Source: Streptomyces cellulosae (GTDB lineage Bacteria; Actinomycetota; Actinomycetes; Streptomycetales; Streptomycetaceae). Taken from it: a stretch of DNA of 64,000 nucleotides. A model generated the notes under the pieces. That model saw nothing but the letters and a program-made list of their open reading frames with translations. It made no database searches and was not told where the DNA came from. Location: NCBI RefSeq assembly GCF_000721105.1, contig NZ_JOEV01000007.1:191574-255573 (forward strand), in the 5' to 3' direction. Below are positions 1-8,119 of the stretch, piece by piece. The position numbers and the translations under genes are program-made. Each line of letters begins with the position of its first letter. Position 1 is the stretch's first letter.

Positions 1-54
1 TGCGACCTTCTCGACCTTCTCGGTCTTCTCGGCCTGCTCTGACTTCTCGGTCAT
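1..54 (-). CDS. Partial 5' end of a gene downstream of the IclR regulator (possibly RidA family)
   Basis: Only the first 18 codons lie in the window; they read MTEKSEQAEKTEKVEKVA. The ATG at 54 overlaps the TGA of the IclR gene by four bases (ATGA), so it should be translationally coupled to it. The peptide is rich in Glu and Lys and carries no diagnostic motif. RidA-type enamine/imine deaminases often sit next to PLP-dependent deaminases such as the one at 2000-3298, so RidA is a reasonable guess from context, but a guess only. Confidence 0.55.
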   Translation of the reverse strand, partial: MTEKSEQAEKTEKVEKVA

Positions 55-815
55 GGGGTGACTTCCTTGACGGGTGTCCTGCCGGAGTACTCGCCGCTGA
101 TGGCGTCCGCCGTACGGCGCACCAGCGGGAGCAGGGTGAGGAGTTCGTCGGCGGTGACGACGACGTTCGGCGCGGAGACCGACATCGCGGCGACCACCCG
201 GCCGTCGGCGCCGCGGATGGGGGCCGCGACGCAGTTGATGGACTCCTCGTGGCCACCGAGGTCGGTGGCCCAGCCCTGTTCGCGCACCTTCTCCAGCTCG
301 CGCAGGAAGGCGGCGGCGTTGGGTGTCGAACGGGCCGTGTACAGGGGGTAGTCGAACTTCTCCGCGAGCACGCGGCGCTCGGCTTCCGGGCGGTCGGCGA
401 GCAGCAGCTTCGCCACGGCGGCGACCGTGATGGCCACGGGTTTGCCGATCCGCGAGTACATCCGCACCGGGTAGCGGCTCTCCACCTTGTCGATGTAGAG
501 GACCTCGTCCTCCTCGTAGACGGCGAGGTGGACGGTGTGGCCGCACTGTTCGTTGAGTCCCACCAGGTGGGGGTGGGCGATCTCGCGGATGTCGAGGTTC
601 TCCATCGCCTCCTGGGCGAGGGCGATGAGTCGGGCGCCGAGGCGGTAGCGCTGGTCGGACTGGCGGTAGACCATGCCGTGCTCGTGCAGGGTGCGGAGGA
701 GACGCAGCGCGGTGGACTTGTGGACGCCGAGGCGGTCGGCGACCTGCCCCAGGTCGGCGGGGCCCTCCGCGAGCAGCGGCAGGATGCTCAGGGCGCGGTC
801 GACGGTCTGGCTCAT
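51..815 (-). CDS. IclR family transcriptional regulator
   Basis: A 254-residue protein with the IclR layout. An N-terminal winged helix-turn-helix (residues about 1-60, including LGQVADRLGVHKSTALRLL) is followed by the IclR effector domain (about 75-245, with GHTVHLAVYEEDEVLYIDKV and the INCVAAPI region). The frame is open further upstream, but the ATG at 815 gives the usual family N-terminus and overlaps the TGA of the sugar-kinase gene by four bases. It is cotranscribed with that kinase. It probably controls the divergent module by binding the palindromes at 1954-1980, with a substrate of the pathway as effector. The effector itself is not evident. Confidence 0.93.
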   Translation of the reverse strand: MSQTVDRALSILPLLAEGPADLGQVADRLGVHKSTALRLLRTLHEHGMVYRQSDQRYRLGARLIALAQEAMENLDIREIAHPHLVGLNEQCGHTVHLAVYEEDEVLYIDKVESRYPVRMYSRIGKPVAITVAAVAKLLLADRPEAERRVLAEKFDYPLYTARSTPNAAAFLRELEKVREQGWATDLGGHEESINCVAAPIRGADGRVVAAMSVSAPNVVVTADELLTLLPLVRRTADAISGEYSGRTPVKEVTP

Positions 816-1867
816 GGCGTACGTACCTCCTCCTCGGCCCGCTGTGCGGTCTGTGTCCAGCCGGGGCCGAGTCGAAGTCTCCCCCACGCGTCGTCGTCCA
901 GGGCGACGAGCCGGTCGGCGTGGTCGCGGGCGGGGGGCGGGGCGAGGTCGCCGGGAGTGGTGAGGGCGGCGGCGGCCATGAGGTGGCCGTGGCGCAGCCG
1001 GTCCCGCACGGTCAGTCCGCGCAGGGTGCCGGAGAGGAACCCGGCGGCGAAGGCGTCGCCCGCGCCGATCGTCGCGACGACGTCCACGTGGAGGGCGGGC
1101 ACGAAGGTGACCGGGGTGGACGCGTGGCGGGAGAACGCCGTCGCTCCCCTCGCTCCCTCCTTCACCACCAGCACGGACGGCTCCGGCAAGGCCTCCCGGA
1201 CGGCCTCGGGTCCGCCCGTGACGCCCCACGCCTGTGCCGCCTCGTCCTCGCCGACGAACACGATGTCCGCCCCGCGGGCCAGTTCCAGCAGCACGCGTGA
1301 CCCGTCGGCGTCCTGCCACAGGCCGGGGCGGTGGTTGACGTCGAAGGAGACCGGGGGGCGGCCGGCCCGGGGGGCCGTCAGCTCGCGCAGCAGGCTCAGG
1401 CAGTCGGCGGACAGGGCCGCCGTGATGCCGGACAGGTGCAGGACCCGGGCCGACCGCAGCGCCTCCAGGTCCACGGTCCCGAGGCCCATGGCCGACGCCG
1501 CCGACCCCGCCCGGTAGTACGCCACCTCGTGGTCGTCGCCGGCGCGGTCCCCGGCCGTACGGAAGTACACGCCCGTCGGGCGTACCGGGTCCCGGTGCAC
1601 GGCGGAGACGTCGACGCCGTACGCCCCGATCGTCTCGACGAGGTGGTCGCCGAAACCGTCCGTCCCCACCCGGCTCACCCACCGCGCCGAGTGTCCGGCG
1701 GCGGCCAGTACGCACGCCACGTTCGACTCCGCGCCGCCGATTCCCCGGTCGAAGGAGGGGACGTCGGCGAGGCGGCCCGGTCGGGAGGGCAGGAACGTGA
1801 CCATGGACTCGCCGAGCGCGACGACATCCACGACGTGGGGGGCGTTGCGGGGTCCCGTGGCGGTCAC
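812..1867 (-). CDS. PfkB family sugar kinase (2-keto-3-deoxygluconate kinase-like)
   Basis: A 351-residue ribokinase-fold carbohydrate kinase, the usual length. The N-terminal GGAESNVACVLAAAG matches the PfkB substrate-binding signature. FDVNHRPGLW resembles the DxNxRxxLW segment of KDG kinases. The C-terminal ATIGAGDAFAAGF holds the anion hole and the catalytic Asp. The start is the GTG at 1867, with AGGAG about 11 bases upstream. It is the first gene of a kinase-IclR unit that diverges from the deaminase and deacylase genes. A sugar kinase next to D-amino-acid enzymes suggests a hydroxy- or keto-acid intermediate is phosphorylated. That is inference; the substrate cannot be read from the sequence. 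Confidence 0.9.
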   Translation of the reverse strand: MTATGPRNAPHVVDVVALGESMVTFLPSRPGRLADVPSFDRGIGGAESNVACVLAAAGHSARWVSRVGTDGFGDHLVETIGAYGVDVSAVHRDPVRPTGVYFRTAGDRAGDDHEVAYYRAGSAASAMGLGTVDLEALRSARVLHLSGITAALSADCLSLLRELTAPRAGRPPVSFDVNHRPGLWQDADGSRVLLELARGADIVFVGEDEAAQAWGVTGGPEAVREALPEPSVLVVKEGARGATAFSRHASTPVTFVPALHVDVVATIGAGDAFAAGFLSGTLRGLTVRDRLRHGHLMAAAALTTPGDLAPPPARDHADRLVALDDDAWGRLRLGPGWTQTAQRAEEEVRTP

Positions 1868-1953
1868 GATGGGCGTAGCTCCTCGGCTGGTGCGGGTGGC
1901 GGCTCCGTTGACCCGGCATTGGCCGAGATGTTAGACAGCGGTAAGCGATATAC

Positions 1954-1980
1954 GCAACGTGCGTTGCATATTATGCAACG
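1954..1980. promoter_or_regulatory. Overlapping palindromes, probable IclR operator between divergent genes
   Basis: Two overlapping inverted repeats share the half-site GCAACG/CGTTGC. The first, at 1954-1967, has 6-base arms around TG. The second, at 1962-1980, is a perfect 19-base palindrome with 9-base arms CGTTGCATA/TATGCAACG around one T. The site lies 20 bases before the deaminase ATG and 87 bases from the kinase GTG. IclR regulators usually bind such AT-centred palindromes. Assigning it to the adjacent IclR is inference. Confidence 0.75.
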
Positions 1981-1999
1981 CCTGGATCAGGGAGGCTCC

Positions 2000-3298
2000 A
2001 TGGCAGCCGAAAGCCCCTCCGAAGGCGCCGCCCGCTCGTCCGAAGCGCTCGCCCGCCTCGCCGAGGAACGCGTCGACCACCGCTTCAAGGGCCTCCCCCC
2101 GGACGCCGACGGCCTGACCGTCGGCGAGCTGACCGGCCGGCGCCGCAACCTCTTCACGGACGGCTTCGCCACGCCCGTACTGTCCCTCTCCGCCGAGCGC
2201 CTGGAGCACAACCTGCGGCTCATGGAGACGTACGCGACCCGCCACGGCCTCGCGTTCGCCCCGCACGGCAAGACCTCCATGGCCCCGCAGCTCTTCCAGC
2301 GGCAGATCGAGCGCGGGGCGTGGGGCATCACCCTCGCGGTGCCGCACCAGGTGCGGGTGGCCCGCGCCTTCGGCGTCCAGCGGGTCTTCCTCGCGAACGA
2401 ACTCGTCGACCCGGCCGCCCTGCGCTGGATCTCCGCCGAGCTCGACGCCGACGACGACTTCCGTCTCGTCTGCTACGTCGACTCGGTACGCGGGGTCGAG
2501 CTGATGGACGAGGCCCTGCGCGGAGCCCGCCGCCCGCTCGACGTCGTCGTGGAACTGGCCGCCGGCGAGGGCGCCCGTACCGGAGTCCGTACGGAGGCTC
2601 AGTGCGCGGCGGTCGCGGACGCGGTGGCCGGGACCCGGACGCTACGACTGGTCGGCGTCGCCGGTTACGAGGGCGAGGTTCCGCGGGCCGACCCGGAGCG
2701 CGTGCGCGCCTGGCTGCGGCGGCTGGTCGCGCTCGCCGTCGACTTCGACAAGGCGGGACGGTTCGCGCACACGGACGAGATCGTCGTCAGCGCGGGCGGC
2801 AGCGCCTGGTTCGACGCGGTCGCCGACGTCTTCGCGGAGATCCCCGAACTGTCCTGTCCCGTCCTGAGGTTGCTGCGTTCCGGCGCCTACGTCTCGCACG
2901 ACGACGGCCACTACCGCAAGATCACTCCGTTCAACCGGGTCCCCGAGGAGGGCGCGCTGGAGCCGGCGTTCCGGCTGTGGACGCAGGTGGTGTCCCGGCC
3001 GTCCGCCGAGCAGGCGTTCCTGAACGCGGGCAAGCGGGACGCGGCGTACGACCTTGACCTGCCCTTCGCCCAGGTCGTCCGGCGGGACGGCACCGAACGC
3101 CCGGCGACCGGCATCGAGGTCACCGCGCTCTCCGACCAGCACGCCTGGCTGCGTACCGGCCCCGAGGCGGACCTGGAGGTCGGCGACTGGGTCGGCCTCG
3201 GCCTGTCCCACCCGTGCACGTCGTTCGACAAGTGGCAGCTGATCCCCGTCGCCGAGGCGGACGGGACGGTCGTCGAGTACATCCGCACGTTCTTCTAG
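2000..3298 (+). CDS. DSD1-type amino acid deaminase (D-serine/D-threonine dehydratase-like, PLP)
   Basis: A 432-residue fold-type III PLP enzyme with an alanine-racemase-like N-terminal barrel. The Schiff-base lysine is Lys91 in FAPHGKTSMAPQ. Near the C-terminus GLSHPCTSFDKW supplies the His and Cys that bind zinc in eukaryotic-type D-serine dehydratases. It probably removes ammonia from a D-hydroxyamino acid to give a 2-keto acid. The frame is open far upstream, but the ATG at 2000 is preceded by GGAGG at 1991-1995 and lies just after the operator. It is followed by a D-aminoacylase gene, which would release the free D-amino acid. The exact substrate is uncertain. Confidence 0.88.
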   Translation: MAAESPSEGAARSSEALARLAEERVDHRFKGLPPDADGLTVGELTGRRRNLFTDGFATPVLSLSAERLEHNLRLMETYATRHGLAFAPHGKTSMAPQLFQRQIERGAWGITLAVPHQVRVARAFGVQRVFLANELVDPAALRWISAELDADDDFRLVCYVDSVRGVELMDEALRGARRPLDVVVELAAGEGARTGVRTEAQCAAVADAVAGTRTLRLVGVAGYEGEVPRADPERVRAWLRRLVALAVDFDKAGRFAHTDEIVVSAGGSAWFDAVADVFAEIPELSCPVLRLLRSGAYVSHDDGHYRKITPFNRVPEEGALEPAFRLWTQVVSRPSAEQAFLNAGKRDAAYDLDLPFAQVVRRDGTERPATGIEVTALSDQHAWLRTGPEADLEVGDWVGLGLSHPCTSFDKWQLIPVAEADGTVVEYIRTFF

Positions 3299-3350
3299 TC
3301 GGGTACATCCGTACGTTCTTCTAGTCGGGTACATCCGTACGTTCTTCTGA
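3273..3350 (+). repeat. Three tandem 26-bp copies across the deaminase stop codon
   Basis: Copies lie at 3273-3298, 3299-3324 and 3325-3350. The first encodes the last residues and TAG of the deaminase. The next two repeat it with G for A at the fourth base and T for C in the middle, ending in TAG and TGA. Because 26 is not a multiple of three, the copies fall in different frames. They fill most of the gap before the deacylase gene. Confidence 0.95.
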
Positions 3351-3361
3351 GGGGTTCGGGC

Positions 3362-4984
3362 ATGGAAGAGCTCGTCATCCGGGACGCGGACGTCGTGGAC
3401 GGCACCGGCGGTCCGTCGTACCGCGCCGACGTGGTCGTCGACGGCGGCCGGATCGTGGGAATCGTCCAGGAGGCCGCGGCGGCCGGCTGCCAGCGCCCCA
3501 AGGCCCGCCGGGAACTGGACGCCGAGGGGCTCGCCCTCTCCCCCGGCTTCATCGACATGCACGCGCACAGCGACCTCGCCCTGCTCCGCGACCCCGACCA
3601 CAGCGCCAAGGCCGCGCAGGGCGTCACGCTGGAGGTCCTCGGCCAGGACGGGCTGTCGTACGCCCCGGTGGACGACCGGACCCGGGACGAGGTCCGCCGG
3701 GCCATCACCGGCTGGAACGGCGACGGCGAGGACATCGACTTCGACTGGCGGTCGGTCGGCGAGTACCTCGACCGGCTCGACTCCGGCTTCGACGGCCAGG
3801 GCATCGCCGTCAACGCCGCCTACCTCATCCCGCAGGGCACGGTCCGCGCGCTCGCCGTCGGCTGGGCCGACCGCGAGGCGACGCCGCGGGAGCTGGACCG
3901 CATGCGGCAGTTGGTCGCCCAGGGCATGGAGCAGGGCGCCGTCGGCATGTCCTCGGGCCTCACCTACACCCCCGGCATGTACGCCGAGGACGCCGAACTC
4001 ACCGAGCTGTGCCGGGTGGTGGCGCGGTACGGCGGCTACTACTGCCCGCATCACCGGTCGTACGGGGCCGGGGCGTTGCGGGCGTACGAGGAGATGGTGG
4101 CCCTCACCCGGGAGGCCGGCTGCCCCCTCCATCTCGCCCACGCCACCATGAACTTCGGTGTGAACAAGGGGCGGGCGCCCGAACTGCTGTCCCTCCTGGA
4201 CGACGCGCTCGCCGCCGGAGCCGACATCAGCCTCGACACGTACCCCTACACCCCCGGCTCCACCACGCTCGTGGCGCTGCTGCCGAGCTGGGCGAGCGAG
4301 GGCGGACCGGAGGAGATCCTGCGGCGGCTCGCGGACGACGGGACCGCGGAGCGCATCCGGCACCACCTGGAGGTCGTCGGCGCGGACGGCTGCCACGGGG
4401 TGCCCGTGGAGTGGGACACGATCGAGATCTCGGGTGTGACGAGCCCCGTGCTGGCTGACCACGTCGGCCGTACGGTCCAGGAGTCGGCGGACCGGCTCGG
4501 CGAGGCGCCCTGGGTCACCGCCCGCCGCCTCCTCCTCGACGACCGGCTCGGGACGACGATCCTCCAGCACGTCGGACACGAGGAGAACGTGCGGGCGATC
4601 ATGCGGCACCGCGTGCACACCGGCGGCTCCGACGGCATCCTCCAGGGCGCCAAGCCGCACCCGCGGGCGTACGGCACGTTCCCGCAGTACCTCGGCCGGT
4701 ACGTACGGGAGTTGGGTGTGCTGTCCCTGGAGGAGTGCGTCGCCCACCTCACCGCCCGCCCGGCGGCCCGGCTGCGGCTGCCGGACCGCGGGCTGGTCCG
4801 CGAGGGGTACCGGGCGGACCTGGTGCTGTTCGACCCGGCCACGGTGGCGGCGGGGTCGAGTTTCGAGAACCCGCGGGTGCTCCCGACGGGCATCCCGTAC
4901 GTCCTGGTCGACGGCCGTTTCGTGATCGAGGACGGCCGCCGGACGGACGTACTGGCGGGGCGGGCGGTGCGCAGGAGTCCGTAG
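3362..4984 (+). CDS. N-acyl-D-amino-acid deacylase (amidohydrolase superfamily)
   Basis: A 540-residue amidohydrolase that hydrolyses N-acyl-D-amino acids to the free D-amino acid and a carboxylate. The metal-binding HxH is in GFIDMHAHSDLA. Further typical blocks are YYCPHHRSYG, the PLHLAHATMNFG histidines, LDTYPYTPGSTT and the late HTGGSDGILQGAKPHPRAYG, which carries the catalytic Asp. The ATG at 3362 follows a GAGGGG ribosome site. It is the second gene of the deaminase operon, separated only by the 26-bp repeats. The pairing implies a route from N-acyl-D-amino acid to D-amino acid to keto acid. Confidence 0.92.
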   Translation: MEELVIRDADVVDGTGGPSYRADVVVDGGRIVGIVQEAAAAGCQRPKARRELDAEGLALSPGFIDMHAHSDLALLRDPDHSAKAAQGVTLEVLGQDGLSYAPVDDRTRDEVRRAITGWNGDGEDIDFDWRSVGEYLDRLDSGFDGQGIAVNAAYLIPQGTVRALAVGWADREATPRELDRMRQLVAQGMEQGAVGMSSGLTYTPGMYAEDAELTELCRVVARYGGYYCPHHRSYGAGALRAYEEMVALTREAGCPLHLAHATMNFGVNKGRAPELLSLLDDALAAGADISLDTYPYTPGSTTLVALLPSWASEGGPEEILRRLADDGTAERIRHHLEVVGADGCHGVPVEWDTIEISGVTSPVLADHVGRTVQESADRLGEAPWVTARRLLLDDRLGTTILQHVGHEENVRAIMRHRVHTGGSDGILQGAKPHPRAYGTFPQYLGRYVRELGVLSLEECVAHLTARPAARLRLPDRGLVREGYRADLVLFDPATVAAGSSFENPRVLPTGIPYVLVDGRFVIEDGRRTDVLAGRAVRRSP

Positions 4985-5005
4985 GGCTCAGGGATCGTCG
5001 ACGGG

Positions 5006-5860
5006 CTACGGCTTGGGCAGGGTGCAGCCGCTCCGGCTCAGGTCGAGCTTGTTGTCGAGGCCGAAGCAGGCCGGGATCTGGTAGGTCTCCTGGGCGTAGT
5101 TGATGCCCTTGCGGACGGTGACGGTGCCGTTGGCGTCGACCTCGCAGGGGTTGTTGTCGGTGCAGCGGCCGCCGTCCTCGTTGCCGGTGTTGTTGACGGC
5201 GACGACCTTGCCGGTGGCGTTGTCGACGACGGGCGAGCCCGAGGTCCCGCCGATGGTCTGGCAGGCGGAGGTGTAGCGGACCGAGTCCTTCCAGGTCCAC
5301 TCGCCTTCCTTGAGGCGGTAGGCGAAGCCGTCGACGTTGCAGGCGTACGTCCGCTTCCAGTAGCCGGAGACGACCGTGATGGCGGTGCCGGCGGTCGGGT
5401 GCGTGTCGTTCAAGGTGAGCGCGGAGATGCCGTACGAGCTCTTGATCTGCGCGTACGTGGTGGTGAGCTGGTACAGCGAGACGTCCGTGTCGGTCATCGT
5501 CGCGTACGCGATCTTGCTGGCGCGCAGGGTGCCGAGCCGGCTGCCGGCGGAGTTGAGCAGGCCGAAGGTGCGGGTGGAGGGCTGGTCGACGACGACCTCG
5601 CCGGCCGCCGGGAACCCGGTCTCCAGGCAGTGGCCGTTCGACATCACGAGCGCCGGGTCGTCGTCCTCGGAACCCGGGAAGCGGACCACCGAGCCGGAAC
5701 AGTTGCTGAGCGAGACGGTTCCGGCGAAGGTGACCGCCTTGATCGCGGGAGCGGCGACAGCTTCGGCCGACGCGGGGGCCGCGGGCGCCGCGACCGCCGG
5801 TGCCGCGCCGGTTCCGGCGACCACCAGGGCGAAGAGCGCGGCGACGAGAGGCTTTCTCAT
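5006..5860 (-). CDS. Secreted trypsin-like serine protease (S1 family)
   Basis: A 284-residue precursor with a clear Sec signal peptide (MRKPLVAALFALVVAG, then an Ala/Pro-rich stretch to about residue 40). The catalytic triad is visible: His in VMSNGHCLET, Asp in TDTDVSLYQL and Ser in GGTSGSPVV. Several cysteines could form disulfides. A longer open frame continues upstream, but the ATG at 5860 is followed at once by the signal peptide and preceded by GAGGGG. The gene converges with the deacylase, with only 21 bases between them. The substrate is unknown. Confidence 0.92.
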   Translation of the reverse strand: MRKPLVAALFALVVAGTGAAPAVAAPAAPASAEAVAAPAIKAVTFAGTVSLSNCSGSVVRFPGSEDDDPALVMSNGHCLETGFPAAGEVVVDQPSTRTFGLLNSAGSRLGTLRASKIAYATMTDTDVSLYQLTTTYAQIKSSYGISALTLNDTHPTAGTAITVVSGYWKRTYACNVDGFAYRLKEGEWTWKDSVRYTSACQTIGGTSGSPVVDNATGKVVAVNNTGNEDGGRCTDNNPCEVDANGTVTVRKGINYAQETYQIPACFGLDNKLDLSRSGCTLPKP

Positions 5861-5885
5861 GTGGGGGGTCCCCTCTATATGACGA

Positions 5886-5956
5886 GGGTGACCGGAGATC
5901 TTCCGGTCACCCGCAGTTCGGTCATGCGCAGTGCTGTCATGCGATTTTGTCATGCG
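5886..5956 (-). promoter_or_regulatory. Leader hairpin and repeated CGCATGAC boxes upstream of the protease
   Basis: At 5886-5912 there is a perfect 11-bp inverted repeat (GGGTGACCGGA/TCCGGTCACCC) with a 5-base loop, 26 bases before the protease ATG. Behind it the 8-mer CGCATGAC, read on the gene's strand, occurs three times (5949-5956, 5936-5943, 5921-5928). A TTGACA lies just upstream. The repeats could be activator or repressor sites and the hairpin a leader structure. No regulator can be named. Confidence 0.55.
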
Positions 5957-6009
5957 CATTGTCAATGGAGGGGCGTGCGGAAGCAAGGAGTTCTGTTCGG
6001 CCTGTGCCG

Positions 6010-6714
6010 TTACTTGGGGCCCTTCGTACTGCCGTGCCCGCGCCCCTTGCCGGTGGAGTTGCCCGGTCCGGAGGTGGCCGGGTCGTTCGAGGCCGGCACG
6101 GCGGAAGCGGCCGCCGAGGTGGGGCCGGTCGTCGGCTCGCCCGTGTACGACGGGGGCGCGGTGGCGCCGGCCCGCGTCACATCCGCCGTGGTCCCCCCGA
6201 CGACCGTGACGGCCGTCGCCCCGGCGCCCGGAGCGTCGGACGGGACCACCGGACCGGCCGAGGAAGCCGCGCCGGTCGGGCCGGTGGGGCCGGTGGGCTC
6301 GTCCGGCACCGACCGTGCGCCGCCGCTCTTCGTGTGCTGGGCCCCGCCCGAGGAGGACCCCGAGAACGAGAACCCGGCGATCAGCGCCACGGCGGACACC
6401 CCCACCGCGCCGACGGCGACCAGGGTGCGGAGCGAGGGCCGTCCGGCCGGCTTCCGCCGCGCCCGGCGCCGCCCCCGACCGGCACCACCGCGGGCCGGGG
6501 CCGGGGCGTCGACGGCCACGGAGGGCAGCTCGCGGGTCTGGTCGTAGGCGTTCTGCCAGCCGTGCGCGGCCGCCGGATCGGCGTACGCCTCGTACAGGGG
6601 CGTCGCCTCGGCCCGCGGGTGGTACACGTTCGGCGACCCCGGGAACTCGACACTCTCCCGGGTGACCTCGGGAACGCCGTACGCGTCGTCGTCGTGCTGC
6701 GGTGGCCTGGCCAT
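6010..6714 (-). CDS. Hypothetical single-pass membrane protein with Gly/Thr/Ser-rich extracytoplasmic tail
   Basis: A 234-residue protein of unknown function. Residues 1-75 are acidic to neutral (start MARPPQHDDDAYG). A basic stretch (GRGRRRARRKPAGRP) precedes one transmembrane segment (TLVAVGAVGVSAVALIAGFSF, about 98-118). The rest is a low-complexity Gly/Ala/Ser/Thr/Pro tail ending GKGRGHGSTKGPK. Positive-inside topology puts the tail outside the cell. The ATG at 6714 was preferred to one 25 codons upstream because the added residues are Arg-rich junk. It diverges from the aminotransferase gene. Confidence 0.7.
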   Translation of the reverse strand: MARPPQHDDDAYGVPEVTRESVEFPGSPNVYHPRAEATPLYEAYADPAAAHGWQNAYDQTRELPSVAVDAPAPARGGAGRGRRRARRKPAGRPSLRTLVAVGAVGVSAVALIAGFSFSGSSSGGAQHTKSGGARSVPDEPTGPTGPTGAASSAGPVVPSDAPGAGATAVTVVGGTTADVTRAGATAPPSYTGEPTTGPTSAAASAVPASNDPATSGPGNSTGKGRGHGSTKGPK

Positions 6715-6840
6715 GGCCGCGCATTCTAGGGACGGAGGGGGCCGGTGGGACAGCCGTCGGCGATACCCGCCCAAACCGCCACGTCTCAAGTGGCGGAAAA
6801 CACGACCCGGCGAGCGTTACCGAGCCGTAAGCTCCCAGAC

Positions 6841-8052
6841 ATGCAGGTGATCCAGTCGACCAAGCTCGCCAACGTCTGTTACGAGATCCGGGGCCCGGTT
6901 CTCGAGGAGGCGATGCGCCTGGAAGCGGCAGGGCACCGCATCCTCAAGCTCAACACCGGCAACCCGGCCGCGTTCGGCTTCGAGTGCCCGCCGGAGATCC
7001 TGGAGGACATCCTCCGCAACGTGTCGTCGGCGCACGGCTACGGCGACGCCAAGGGCCTGCTCGCCGCGCGGCGGGCGGTCGTCATGCACAACCAGACTCT
7101 CGGCATCGAGACGGACGTCGAGCACGTCTTCATCGGCAACGGCGTCTCCGAGCTGATCGTGATGGCGATGCAGGGACTGCTGGACGACGGGGACGAGGTC
7201 CTCGTACCGGCGCCCGACTATCCGCTGTGGACCGCCGCCGTGTCCCTGTCCGGCGGCACCGCCGTGCACTACCGGTGCGACGAGCAGTCCGACTGGATGC
7301 CCGACCTCGCGGACGTGGAGCGGAAGGTCACCGACCGCACCAAGGCCCTCGTCATCATCAACCCGAACAACCCGACCGGCGCGGTATACGACGAGGCGAT
7401 GCTGCGGGGCCTGACCGACATCGCCCGCCGGCACAACCTGCTGGTCTGCTCGGACGAGATCTACGACAAGATCCTGTACGACGACGCCACGCACACCCCG
7501 ACCGCCAAGGTCGCCCCCGACCTGCTCACCCTCACCTTCAACGGGATGTCCAAGGCGTACCGGGTCGCCGGTTACCGAGTCGGATGGATGTCGATCTCCG
7601 GGCCGCGCGCGCACGCCGACTCCTACATCGAGGGCCTGACGATCCTGGCCAACATGCGCCTGTGCGCGAACATGCCGGGCCAGCACGGGGTCGTCGCCGC
7701 GCTCAGCGGGCGGCAGACCATCAACGACCTGGTACTGCCGGGCGGACGCCTGCGGGAGCAGCGGGATCTCGCGTACGAGCTGCTGACCCAGATCCCGGGC
7801 GTGAGCTGTGTGAAGCCGAAGGGGGCGCTGTATCTCTTCCCGCGCCTGGACCCGCAGGTCTTCAAGATCAAGGACGACCGGCGGATGGTCCTGGACCTGC
7901 TCCGGCAGGAGAAGATCATGGTCGTCCAGGGCACCGGCTTCAACTGGCCCGAACCGGACCACTTCCGGGTCGTGACCCTGCCGACGGTCGCCGACCTGCG
8001 GTCGGCGATCACCCGGATCGGCACCTTCCTGGACGGCTACAGCCAGCCCTGA
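6841..8052 (+). CDS. PLP-dependent aminotransferase, alanine aminotransferase-like (AlaA family)
   Basis: A 403-residue class I/II aminotransferase. The PLP lysine lies in FNGMSKAYRVAGYRVGW. INPNNPTGAVY and CSDEIYDKILYDD are the conserved cofactor and substrate blocks. The sequence resembles E. coli AlaA/YfbQ, which makes alanine from pyruvate and glutamate. The ATG at 6841 has no ribosome site, but TAAGCT (6828-6833) ends seven bases before it, so the mRNA is probably leaderless. An open frame further upstream crosses the divergent promoter region and is not used here. Confidence 0.9.
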   Translation: MQVIQSTKLANVCYEIRGPVLEEAMRLEAAGHRILKLNTGNPAAFGFECPPEILEDILRNVSSAHGYGDAKGLLAARRAVVMHNQTLGIETDVEHVFIGNGVSELIVMAMQGLLDDGDEVLVPAPDYPLWTAAVSLSGGTAVHYRCDEQSDWMPDLADVERKVTDRTKALVIINPNNPTGAVYDEAMLRGLTDIARRHNLLVCSDEIYDKILYDDATHTPTAKVAPDLLTLTFNGMSKAYRVAGYRVGWMSISGPRAHADSYIEGLTILANMRLCANMPGQHGVVAALSGRQTINDLVLPGGRLREQRDLAYELLTQIPGVSCVKPKGALYLFPRLDPQVFKIKDDRRMVLDLLRQEKIMVVQGTGFNWPEPDHFRVVTLPTVADLRSAITRIGTFLDGYSQP

Positions 8053-8066
8053 CAGCCTTTTCAACT

Positions 8067-8089
8067 TTAGACGAGTTCTAAGCTAGGAT
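8067..8089 (+). promoter_or_regulatory. Fur-family-like box and -10 element upstream of the 8120 gene
   Basis: TTAGA-N5-TCTAA at 8067-8081 has the 15-base 7-1-7 form of Fur/PerR/Zur-type boxes. It overlaps the likely promoter, whose -10 would be TAGGAT at 8084-8089. The match rests on pattern alone, and no Fur-family gene is in the window. Confidence 0.4.
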
Positions 8090-8119
8090 GGTTTCCTGAC
8101 AGTTTCAGGAGGCCATCCC

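Noticed and set aside
4749..5300. A minus-strand frame overlapping the end of the deacylase and of the protease
   Set aside because: It is Arg/His/Pro-rich, lacks motifs and is overlapped on both sides by well-supported genes.
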